This document shows positions 16,872-23,985 of a stretch of 64,000 nt of DNA, piece by piece. Made by a program: the position numbers and the translations under genes. Location: assembly GCF_014197035.1 (NCBI RefSeq), contig NZ_JACIEU010000022.1, positions 21,660 to 85,659 of the forward strand. Direction: 5' to 3'. Positions within the stretch are counted from its first letter, which is position 1. Each line of letters begins with the position of its first letter. The notes under the pieces were generated by a model that did no database searches, had not been told where the DNA came from, and saw nothing but the letters and a program-made list of their open reading frames with translations. The DNA comes from Sphingobium scionense. Its GTDB lineage: Bacteria > Pseudomonadota > Alphaproteobacteria > Sphingomonadales > Sphingomonadaceae.

Positions 16872-17420
16872 CTAGTTCGCCTTGGACAGGTCTACCTTCT
16901 CGACCCATTCGGGGTAGAAGGTCGGCTCGCGGTTGGACCAGCCGATCGCCGTGGCTGCCGCCTCGCTGATCGACTGCAGCAGCAGCCGGCGCTTTTCGGG
17001 ATGAAGATGCGGCAGGCTCGCCGCCGCGCAGAAGGCACCCGGCAGCCAGGGCCGCGCCCCCGCCCCCAGCAACCGCTCATACAGGAAGCGATAGGCCGAG
17101 AAGCTCGCCAGCCGGTCCTGCCCCAGGTCGAAGGCGGATACCGTCACCAGCGGCGCCATGAACGGCTCCACCTGGTCCAGCCCGCTATCGTCGGGGACAT
17201 GCGCCTTGATCTCGTCCAGTCGGCCATAGATGCGCGCCTGGGCGCGGATGCTGGCTTCCTCGACCATGTCGCGCGACCATAGCTTCATCGCGTCGCGGCG
17301 ATGCAGCCCGATGTCCAGCGATCGGCGAATATATCTCTGCGTGGCCGACGGGAAACTGGCGAATTCCCGCAATTCCGCCAGGGTAATGGCCCCGTCCGCC
17401 GGTCTTGCACTCGTGCCCAT
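16872..17420 (-). CDS. Conserved-looking hypothetical protein, 182 aa
   Basis: Not recognised. The chain is soluble-looking and mostly helical, with Arg-rich N-terminal helices (ATQRYIRRSLDIGLHRRD) and aromatic-rich central parts (FSAYRFLYERLL). It has no signal peptide or membrane span. A GGAGG site sits 10 bases before ATG 17420. Codon usage matches neighbours and the frame is closed by a TAG that touches the dispersed repeat half copy B. It stands alone on the minus strand, converging with the GntR-type gene. The function cannot be assigned. Confidence 0.7.
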   Translation of the reverse strand: MGTSARPADGAITLAELREFASFPSATQRYIRRSLDIGLHRRDAMKLWSRDMVEEASIRAQARIYGRLDEIKAHVPDDSGLDQVEPFMAPLVTVSAFDLGQDRLASFSAYRFLYERLLGAGARPWLPGAFCAAASLPHLHPEKRRLLLQSISEAAATAIGWSNREPTFYPEWVEKVDLSKAN

Positions 17421-17576
17421 TGCTCATGCCCTCCGACGTGAAGTCGATCAGTAGAACATGCGCCCACCATGGTTAGCAAAGGCTTAACAGGCACCTGTTC
17501 CACCGATTGTCACAAGGGACCAGATTTCTTTTTGCAGTGCAACATGATATTTTTGTGAAATGCGACGGACGGAGGA

Positions 17577-17951
17577 TTATGCCCCGGCTTCAACCGCTTC
17601 GGGTGCCAGCAGCCAGGCAAGTCCAGCCGTCGCATCGTCGAAAATCTGGAGATAGGGCTGTTTCATTTCCCGCTTCACCTGTAACCGCGTGATCGCGCTG
17701 CCGGTGATGATGGCGATCCGCCGTGCCTTGGGGAAATCACCCAGATTCGCGCGGAAGGACGCGACCGCCTCCTGTGGCTGGGCCGAACTCTCGCTCATGT
17801 CCATGCGCAGCAGATAGCCCGGCTTGAACCCCTCGGCGACGAAACGCGCCTTGCACTCGCGGGCATAGGCGGCGACCTCCTGCGCTGTGAACAGCATGGA
17901 CCATTTGATGTCGAGCAGGTTCAGATCATGGCGAAATTCTATTCGATACAT
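17577..17951 (-). CDS. Small STAS/SpoIIAA-like-fold protein (tentative), unknown function
   Basis: A 124-aa protein starting MYRIEFRHDLNLLDIKWSM with a strong AGGAGG ribosome-binding site. The alternation of strand, helix (AQEVAAYARECKARFVAEGF), strand (GYLLRMDMSES), helix (QEAVASFRANL), strand (RRIAIITGSAITRLQVKRE) and YLQIFDDATAGLAWLL resembles STAS/SpoIIAA-like folds seen in many sphingomonad small proteins. This assignment is by fold pattern only. It has no membrane segment. It is one of four small minus-strand genes between 16872 and 18532 that are not obviously related. Confidence 0.7.
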   Translation of the reverse strand: MYRIEFRHDLNLLDIKWSMLFTAQEVAAYARECKARFVAEGFKPGYLLRMDMSESSAQPQEAVASFRANLGDFPKARRIAIITGSAITRLQVKREMKQPYLQIFDDATAGLAWLLAPEAVEAGA

Positions 17952-18010
17952 GGCGCAGCCTCCTGCGCGCTCCCTGCCATGACCGGGTTAATATTTCGCC
18001 TTCCGCCGGT

Positions 18011-18262
18011 TCAGCCGGCGCGCCGCTCCAGCACCGCGCCGATCATGCTGCGCCACACCGCCACGTCGCCGGCCCGCGCCATGTCGGCATCGGGTTCGCG
18101 CAACGTGTGCAATATCGCATAGGCATCGTCGACATGGTCGGGCCATGCCGCATCCACCGCGCCCGCCGCATGGGGATCCTTGCCGCCGCCATTCAGGCTC
18201 AGCTGGCGCCCCGCCAGGACGCGGGCAATACGTTCGATCGCGGGGGTGGTGGAAGTCGGCAT
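18011..18262 (-). CDS. Hypothetical protein, 83 aa
   Basis: Not recognised. It opens MPTSTTPAIERIARVLAGR and has an AGAGGAG ribosome-binding site 10 bases before the ATG. The middle is acidic with conserved-looking AAWPDHVDDAYAILHTLREPD, followed by AVWRSMIGAVLERRAG. It is short, soluble and probably helical. It is on the same strand as its small neighbours, with intergenic gaps of about 60 and 100 bases. Confidence 0.65.
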   Translation of the reverse strand: MPTSTTPAIERIARVLAGRQLSLNGGGKDPHAAGAVDAAWPDHVDDAYAILHTLREPDADMARAGDVAVWRSMIGAVLERRAG

Positions 18263-18364
18263 CGTGGTCAGCTCCTCTCGCGCGGGGAAGCCGGTCCTGC
18301 CGCCTGATGGCGGTCAGGGCCGCGCTTGCCCGACTGGAATAACATGGATTTTCGCGGCCCGCTA

Positions 18365-18532
18365 TCAGGCACGTCCGGACTTTTCGGGTTCCGGCTTATC
18401 GGGAAAGCCCGAAGATGGCACCGGTTCGCCATCATCGTCCGGCCGGCTGGTCGCGGGCGGGTCCGACGCGTCCATGCTGTCTTCCAGCGCGTCATCCAGC
18501 TTCTTCTCGCTCTCGCGCGTCGTGTCGCTCAT
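18365..18532 (-). CDS. Small acidic/Pro-rich disordered protein, 55 aa
   Basis: The protein opens MSDTTRESEKKLDDALEDSM and continues with Asp, Pro and Ser to a C-terminus rich in Pro, Glu and Lys. The ATG at 18532 follows GGAGAGCGAAC, a good ribosome-binding site; upstream in-frame codons lack coding character. It is highly charged and probably unfolded. Function unknown. It lies just upstream of, and divergent from, the LytS-type kinase gene at 18679. Confidence 0.62.
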   Translation of the reverse strand: MSDTTRESEKKLDDALEDSMDASDPPATSRPDDDGEPVPSSGFPDKPEPEKSGRA

Positions 18533-18678
18533 GTTCGCTCTCCTTTTTCCCTGCCAGATCAACCGACAGGGACCAGCACCGGTTCCCCGCGTCGCCGCTT
18601 CGACAAACCGCCAAGGCGCTTCGACCAGCATCGCGCACGGGGGGCGACAGCGCGCTCGCTCTGGCGTAGATATCCTCC

Positions 18679-19788
18679 ATGACACTTCCCACCGAAGACG
18701 GGCCACGCGGCGTGGCGCCTGCCGTCGCCCTTTATTCCATCATCGGCTTCTGGTTCTTCTATGCCGTGCTGATCAGCCTGCGCGCGGCGGTGGTCGGCTT
18801 TGATTCCCAGATCGAAATGGCGGCGCGGCGCGCGGTGGTGACGCTGATCGGCATCATCGTCACCTGGGTGCTCTACCTCGTGCTGCGCCGGTTCGATGGC
18901 AAGCCGCTGATGATCCGGGTGGTGGCCGCCTTCTCGCTCGCCGCCCCCTTCGCGCTCGCCATGGCGGCGGCCAATTTCTATGTCTTCAACATCTATGATC
19001 CGGTCAGCATGTTCCCCGATGCGGATCATGAGAAATATACCCAACAGGGCTATGCCCTGACCGCGATCCTGGAAGATGCGCTCAGCCGCTATTTCTTCCT
19101 CGCCGCCTGGGCCGGCCTCTATCTCGCCCTCTCCTATGCCAGCGAAGCACATCGCACCGAACGCCGCGCCGCCCGGCTGGAACGCGCCGCGCAGCAGGCC
19201 GAACTGCGCTCGCTGCGCTATCAGGTGAACCCGCATTTCCTGTTCAACACGCTCAACTCGCTCTCCTCCCTGGTGATGAAGGACCGGCGCGACGAAGCCG
19301 AACAGATGATCATGTCGCTCTCCAATTTCTACCGCACCAGCCTGACCGGCGATCCGCTCGACGAGGTGCCGCTGGAGGAGGAAGTCCATCTCCAGAAACT
19401 CTATCTGGATATCGAGGCGGTCCGCTTCCCCGATCGGCTCGCCACCCGGATCGACATTCCCGCCGACCTGCTCAATGCCTGCGTGCCGGGCCTCATCCTC
19501 CAGCCTCTGGTCGAAAATGCGATCAAATATGGCGTCTCGCGCACCGCCAGCCCGGTCGAGATCACGATCAGCGCGCGCGAGGAGCACGGCCTGCTGCACC
19601 TCGTCGTCGCCGACAATGGCGACAAGCCGCCCAGCCCCGCCGATGGCGGCAGCGGCATCGGCCTGGCCAATGTGCGCGACCGCCTGTCCGCCCGCTTTGG
19701 CGATCAGGGCCGGATCGACTATGGTCCGCAGGCCGATGGCGGCTTTGCCGTCAATCTCTTCCTTCCCATCACCCGCCGGGGTTGCTGA
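18679..19788 (+). CDS. LytS/YehU-type sensor histidine kinase
   Basis: Inner-membrane kinase of the LytS/His_kinase (PF06580) group. The N-terminal 155 residues contain about four hydrophobic spans (for example YSIIGFWFFYAVLI and LIGIIVTWVLYLVL). The phosphoacceptor is His186 in LRSLRYQVNPHFLFNTLNSL, which is diagnostic. The ATPase domain shows LQPLVENAIKYG (N box) and GGSGIGLANVRDRL (G box). The 369-aa length is normal. Its stop is 5 bases before the response-regulator ATG, so the pair is co-transcribed. The signal is unknown; there is no periplasmic sensory domain of any size. Confidence 0.94.
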   Translation: MTLPTEDGPRGVAPAVALYSIIGFWFFYAVLISLRAAVVGFDSQIEMAARRAVVTLIGIIVTWVLYLVLRRFDGKPLMIRVVAAFSLAAPFALAMAAANFYVFNIYDPVSMFPDADHEKYTQQGYALTAILEDALSRYFFLAAWAGLYLALSYASEAHRTERRAARLERAAQQAELRSLRYQVNPHFLFNTLNSLSSLVMKDRRDEAEQMIMSLSNFYRTSLTGDPLDEVPLEEEVHLQKLYLDIEAVRFPDRLATRIDIPADLLNACVPGLILQPLVENAIKYGVSRTASPVEITISAREEHGLLHLVVADNGDKPPSPADGGSGIGLANVRDRLSARFGDQGRIDYGPQADGGFAVNLFLPITRRGC

Positions 19789-19793
19789 CGCCG

Positions 19794-20540
19794 ATGTCCA
19801 TCCGCACCATGATCGTCGATGATGAGCCGCTCGCGGTCGAACGGCTGCAGATGCTGTGCGCGCGCGAACCGCGCATCGCGCTCGTCGGCACCGCCAATGA
19901 TGGCGAGGCGGCGCTGCGCCTGGTCGAGGGGCTCAAGCCCGACCTGCTGCTGCTCGACATCGCCATGCCGCTGCTCGACGGCATCGGCGTCGCCCGCGCG
20001 ATCAGCCAGATGGGCATTCGCCCGGCGATCATCTTCGTCACCGCCTTCGAAAGCTTCGCGGTCGAGGCGTTCGATCTTGCCGCGATCGATTATCTGCTCA
20101 AGCCCGTCGCCCATGATCGCCTGACCCGCGCGGTCGACCGGGTCGAACAGGCGCTGCGCAGCCGCGAGGGCGAGGATGGGGTGAGCGCCCCGGCCGATCC
20201 GGCGCCCGAATGGGCCGAGGAATTCTGGGTGCCGCACCGGTCCGAACTGGTCCGCATCGCCGCCGACCAGATCGACCGGATCGAGGCGGAGCGCGACTAT
20301 ATGCGCCTCCATGTCGGCGCTCACAGCTATTTGCTGCACCAGACCATCAGTTCGCTGGAGGAACGGCTCGATCCCCAGGCGTTCGTCCGCCTGCACCGCT
20401 CGCACATCGTCCGCCGCCCGCATATCGCGCGGCTGCGTCACGACGGCAGCGGCGTCTGGTTCGCGGCGCTGGCCGACGGCAATGAAATCCGCATCGGCCG
20501 CACCTATCTCGCCAATGCACGGGCCATGACCGGACGCTAA
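19794..20540 (+). CDS. LytTR-family response regulator
   Basis: Partner of the preceding kinase. The receiver domain has the acidic pair VDDEP near residue 9, phosphoacceptor Asp55 in LLLLDIAMP, the Thr in FVTAFES and Lys in DYLLKPV. The C-terminal LytTR DNA-binding domain spans roughly residues 140-245, with RIEAERDYMRLHVGAHSYLL and FVRLHRSHIVRRPHI, which are family hallmarks. ATG 19794 is preferred over an in-frame TTG at 19782. It converges with the porin gene at 20711, with a strong inverted repeat between them. Its targets are not known. Confidence 0.94.
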   Translation: MSIRTMIVDDEPLAVERLQMLCAREPRIALVGTANDGEAALRLVEGLKPDLLLLDIAMPLLDGIGVARAISQMGIRPAIIFVTAFESFAVEAFDLAAIDYLLKPVAHDRLTRAVDRVEQALRSREGEDGVSAPADPAPEWAEEFWVPHRSELVRIAADQIDRIEAERDYMRLHVGAHSYLLHQTISSLEERLDPQAFVRLHRSHIVRRPHIARLRHDGSGVWFAALADGNEIRIGRTYLANARAMTGR

Positions 20541-20585
20541 CCGGGCGCTGAGAGTCCTTTTGGGAATGTCCGCACCCGCCCGCCC

Positions 20586-20636
20586 CCCCCACCCGGCCAC
20601 CCAGACATTGTACCCTGATGGGTGGCCGGGAGGGGG
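20586..20636. repeat. Long GC-rich inverted repeat between convergent genes
   Basis: Arms CCCGGCCACCC (20592-20602) and GGGTGGCCGGG (20620-20630) are perfect over 11 bp around a 17-base loop. They extend by five C/G pairs beyond one A-A mismatch. It has no T-run, so it could be a Rho-dependent or stem-type 3' end for both convergent transcripts. Confidence 0.75.
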
Positions 20637-20710
20637 TGCGGGCTGGTGCCGCATCGGAAATGCGCCCTTCCGCGCATTTTCCAAAAAGCCGCTGAGCGCC
20701 TGCTACGCGC

Positions 20711-22015
20711 TCAATAGACCCACTGGATGCGCGTCAGGAACGTATCGCTCTCGCCGCGCTCGCCGAACCGGTCGAGCCATGTGTGCCCCCAGGTCGCGCC
20801 GAATTTCCAGCGCGTCGTCGCCCACCAGTTGAGGCCCAGCATCGTCTTCTTGAAACGGCCGCCCTCGATGCCGTTATCGTCCAGGTCCATTTCCGAATAG
20901 CGCGCGACCAGTTCGGGCGCGCCCCAACGGCCCTTGGGGATGACGCGCCGGGCATAGCCGACATTGCGGTCATAGGGCCGGGTTTCCCCGGTCAGCACCC
21001 AACTGCCGGTCACATACCAGCCATGGAAGACCGGATCGCGAAATTCGCGCGAATTGGTGCGGTTCACTATATATTCGCCCAGGAACGAGACCGGCCCCAC
21101 ATTCAGCAGCGCCTCCCCGGCAAAGCCGTCGCTGCCCTGGGCGGCGAACTTGCCGGTGTCGATCGCATATTCGCCGACATTGGTTTCCGCCCGGCCGCTG
21201 TAGCGGACCGTCTGGTCTGCCGCCGCATGGCGATAGGCGACGCCGAGATGCAGGAACTCGTTGCGGTCCGGCACATCCCAGATCAGCCCGGTCAGGCGCG
21301 CCGAATAATCCCAGCCGCGATCGCTCTTGCTGTTGAAGTCCCAGCTATCCTTGTAGGCGCCGGCCGAAAAGGTCGCCGCCTTGTTCGCGCCCAGCACCTG
21401 GACGAAGCGGACGCCGAAATTGCGCGACACGAAGAAGGGCGTCAGCACGCGCTCGCTATGCGGCAAATTGGCCGAATCCCCGACCATTTCATAGGAGAAT
21501 GTCTCCTTGGTCTTGCCCACCGTCATCTTGGTGCGGCTACCCAGCGGAAAGGTCAGCGCCGCATCGGTCAGCTTCCATTTCTGCTCGGGGGCGGTGTCGA
21601 ACCCCTTATATTCGCCACTGACCTGATAGCTCACCCGATAGGTGCCGCCGATCGATCCGGTGAGGCTGAGGCGCGCCGCGCGCACCTGAAATTCGTCGTT
21701 CAGCCGGCCGACCTGATCCTCGCTGATCGCATCCTGGCTGAAATCGGTCCAGTCGCCGATCATCACCAGCCCGAAGCGGATCTTGAAGAAAGGCTGTTCC
21801 TTGCTCGGATCCGCCGGCTTGGCCGGTGCGAAGTCGGGGAAAACATAGTGCGGCGTCTCATCCACCGCATGGACATCGCCACCGCTATGATGGCCGATCG
21901 GCTCATAGAGCGATTCCGTGCTCTGCGCCTGGACGGCAGACGCCTGAAATCCCCCCATCAGCGCGATTGCCATGATGACGGGCGAAGTGCTGCAAAGACG
22001 CGCGCGCATGACCAT
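20711..22015 (-). CDS. OprO/OprP-family (phosphate-selective type) outer-membrane porin
   Basis: Outer-membrane beta-barrel channel. A signal peptide ends VQAQS at about residue 32. The mature part has the family layout: PFFKIRFGLVMIGDWTDFSQD, RAARLSLTGSIGGTYRVSYQVSGEY, LTDAALTFPLGSRTKMTVGKTKETFS and the terminal FLTRIQWVY ending in an aromatic residue for BAM recognition. The 434-aa length fits. ATG 22015 has AAGGGG only 3 bases upstream; ATG 22009 gives better spacing and is equally possible. Despite the family name, phosphate specificity cannot be claimed. It stands alone, converging with the LytTR gene. Confidence 0.88.
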   Translation of the reverse strand: MVMRARLCSTSPVIMAIALMGGFQASAVQAQSTESLYEPIGHHSGGDVHAVDETPHYVFPDFAPAKPADPSKEQPFFKIRFGLVMIGDWTDFSQDAISEDQVGRLNDEFQVRAARLSLTGSIGGTYRVSYQVSGEYKGFDTAPEQKWKLTDAALTFPLGSRTKMTVGKTKETFSYEMVGDSANLPHSERVLTPFFVSRNFGVRFVQVLGANKAATFSAGAYKDSWDFNSKSDRGWDYSARLTGLIWDVPDRNEFLHLGVAYRHAAADQTVRYSGRAETNVGEYAIDTGKFAAQGSDGFAGEALLNVGPVSFLGEYIVNRTNSREFRDPVFHGWYVTGSWVLTGETRPYDRNVGYARRVIPKGRWGAPELVARYSEMDLDDNGIEGGRFKKTMLGLNWWATTRWKFGATWGHTWLDRFGERGESDTFLTRIQWVY

Positions 22016-22162
22016 TATCCCCTTGAACCTGCCTCTCCTGATCGCCGAAAGCCGCGCACCGGGCCATCGGGTGAAATACCGATAAGGGGGCGGCTACGCT
22101 GCGCACGAAAAAAGGCCCGGCTTGCGCCAGGCCCCTTTCCTTCTCGGCGTGTCCGCCGCGGG

Positions 22163-22504
22163 TCAGTTGCCCACGACCGCGCGCGCATCCTTGGCATCGG
22201 CATAGCGCTCGCTGCTGGCGGCGCGGGCAATGGCGGTGGCGATCGGCGCTTCGACATGCGCGATCGCGGCCGAACGGCAGGCGCTCATGGCGGCCAGGTC
22301 GCTGGTGGCGCATACCTTGTTGGCTGCGCGCGCGATCCGGCTGCGCAATTGCTGCTGGTCGGCATGGCGGGTCAGGTTCAGGTCGCCGAAGCGAACCTGC
22401 GTGGTACGACCGTTGGACTTGAATTCCTCGGCCGAAGCGATGCCGGAACCGGCCAGCAGGGCGGCGGCACCCAGCGCAGTGATGATCTTGGTGGTGGCGA
22501 ACAT
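22163..22504 (-). CDS. UrcA family protein
   Basis: Small exported protein of the UrcA family, common in sphingomonads and of unknown function. The ATG at 22504 follows GAGGAGACACGCC. A signal peptide (TALGAAALLAGSGIASA) ends near residue 25. The family features are VRFGDLNLTRHADQQQLRSRI and two cysteines, in KVCATSDL and SACRSAA, suited to one periplasmic disulfide. It totals 113 aa. It is monocistronic; the frame extends further upstream but without coding character. Confidence 0.85.
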   Translation of the reverse strand: MFATTKIITALGAAALLAGSGIASAEEFKSNGRTTQVRFGDLNLTRHADQQQLRSRIARAANKVCATSDLAAMSACRSAAIAHVEAPIATAIARAASSERYADAKDARAVVGN

Positions 22505-23079
22505 GGCGTGTCTCCTCAAAACTGTCATGGCATCCGGCAGCGTCATCAGGGGGCGTCGACGGGCCGGATGCGAACGGTTCGGCGGGGGTCTTTGGGGGCG
22601 TTGCGCCATGTCCCGTTCGCCCATCCTGTTTACGCGGATGCCCGTTCCACCGCCCGTGCGCTTCGACCGGCAACCATCGGCATCGGCCAACGACCGATCC
22701 ATCGACCAAGGGCGGATTTGCGGGGACGAACGACCGGACGAATGACATTCGTCCACGAAACGACATCGCTTTCCCTAGGGGAAACTACGGAGATGAAAGG
22801 GACGCGGACATGAAAACGCCCCCGGCGCAAGGGATGCCGGGGGCGTATCCGGATGCTGTCGGGCACTCCAGATCTTGTCTCAACTGTTACCGTCAACACG
22901 GCACCATCGGCCGTGAACCGTCGCTTAACGCGCTGCTCTCTGGCCTGTTTCCATGTCAGAATAGCGACAGTGCATGCGCACGGGACGATGCTTCGATGAC
23001 CGGCGCCCAGCATCCGCCGGGCGGCATCGGCCGGGGACGAACCACCCACCGCCATCCACCAACGACATCGGCCCCGATC
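22505..23079. other. Gene-poor intergenic stretch
   Basis: About 575 bases with no convincing gene. It holds the urcA promoter region, a near-palindrome TTTCCCTAGGGGAAA at 22770-22784, and a minus-strand terminator hairpin at 22813-22845. Minus-strand open frames here lack ribosome-binding sites and look compositional. Confidence 0.5.
22813..22845 (-). terminator. Rho-independent terminator, minus strand
   Basis: Perfect 10-bp stem CGCCCCCGGC (22817-22826) / GCCGGGGGCG (22836-22845) with a 9-base loop. Read on the minus strand it is followed by TTTT. It may end the transcript of the kinase-like gene at 23080-23895, about 235 bases upstream of it on that strand. Confidence 0.6.
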
Positions 23080-23895
23080 TCAGGCGTCCGGCGACGGCAG
23101 TCCGGCGCGGCGCAACGCCTCGGCCAGATAGGCGGCAAAGGCCGCGTCGCGCCCCGGCAACCGATGCCGCAGCCAGCCCAGTCCCACCAGCGCCCGCCAG
23201 GCATTGAGCGCCTCGGGCTCCATCCCCGCCAGCTTGCGATAGCGTGCAACATAATAAGCGGTGGTGGCATCGCGCAGCCTGCCCTCCAGCCTCCCGGCCG
23301 ACTGCCCCGGCCCGAACCGCATCAGCATCTCGCTGCGCACCACATCGGCCGCCGGGGCCGATCGGGCCGCCTTCGACCAGTCGATCACCGCCAGCCCGTC
23401 GCCGCTGACGATCAGATTGGCCGGGTGCAGGTCGCCATGGGACAGTCGATCGCCTTCGATCAACTGGTCCAGCCGGTCGATCGCCGCCGCGCGCAGCCGA
23501 TCGCCGATCGGCGCCATCTCGATATCCTCGGCCAATATCGCCTTGCGGCTGCGCAGTTCGGGCAGGTCATGCGTATGGATGGCCCGCTGCAACGCCGCCA
23601 TCGCGCCCATCGCCCAGCCGATCCGATGGGGATGGCGGACGATATGATGGAGCAGGTTCGGCCCCTCTATCTCGCTATAGATGATGCCCTGCCGGCCACC
23701 AGCCTCCGCGCGGCCGAATACGCAGGGCACGGGCAGCCCGGTTTCCTGGATCGCCTGCGCCATCGCATGTTCGCGGGCGATGATCCCGGCATCGACGCCT
23801 TCATGGAACAGCTTGAGCACCCGCCCCCCGTCCAGCCGATAGACCGCGGCAGAGGCGCCCTCGGCAATGAAGGTGGAAGGATCGGGCAGCATCAT
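23080..23895 (-). CDS. Aminoglycoside phosphotransferase (APH)-fold kinase
   Basis: Small-molecule kinase with a protein-kinase-like fold. The nucleotide-binding lobe shows GGRVLKLFHEGVDA with the Lys. The catalytic loop is LSHGDLHPANLIVSGDGLAVIDW, containing the H-G-D-x-x-x-x-N signature and the DFG-equivalent Asp. Length from MMLPDPSTFI is about 271 aa. The ATG at 23895 or 23892 follows AGGCGAGGGG. The real substrate is unknown; most chromosomal members of this superfamily do not act on antibiotics, so no resistance claim is made. It lies 90 bases downstream of the adhesin gene on the same strand. Confidence 0.85.
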   Translation of the reverse strand: MMLPDPSTFIAEGASAAVYRLDGGRVLKLFHEGVDAGIIAREHAMAQAIQETGLPVPCVFGRAEAGGRQGIIYSEIEGPNLLHHIVRHPHRIGWAMGAMAALQRAIHTHDLPELRSRKAILAEDIEMAPIGDRLRAAAIDRLDQLIEGDRLSHGDLHPANLIVSGDGLAVIDWSKAARSAPAADVVRSEMLMRFGPGQSAGRLEGRLRDATTAYYVARYRKLAGMEPEALNAWRALVGLGWLRHRLPGRDAAFAAYLAEALRRAGLPSPDA

Positions 23896-23985
23896 GCCCC
23901 TCGCCTGTGCCGCAGCCGGGCAGGATTGGCCAGTGTTTTTGCGATGGGTGCCGCAGGCGCTGATGGCCGGCGGCACCCATCCCCT

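Noticed and set aside
22630..23055. Minus-strand 141-codon frame between the UrcA and APH-like genes
   Set aside because: No ribosome-binding site, no coding character, and it runs through the terminator hairpin at 22813-22845.
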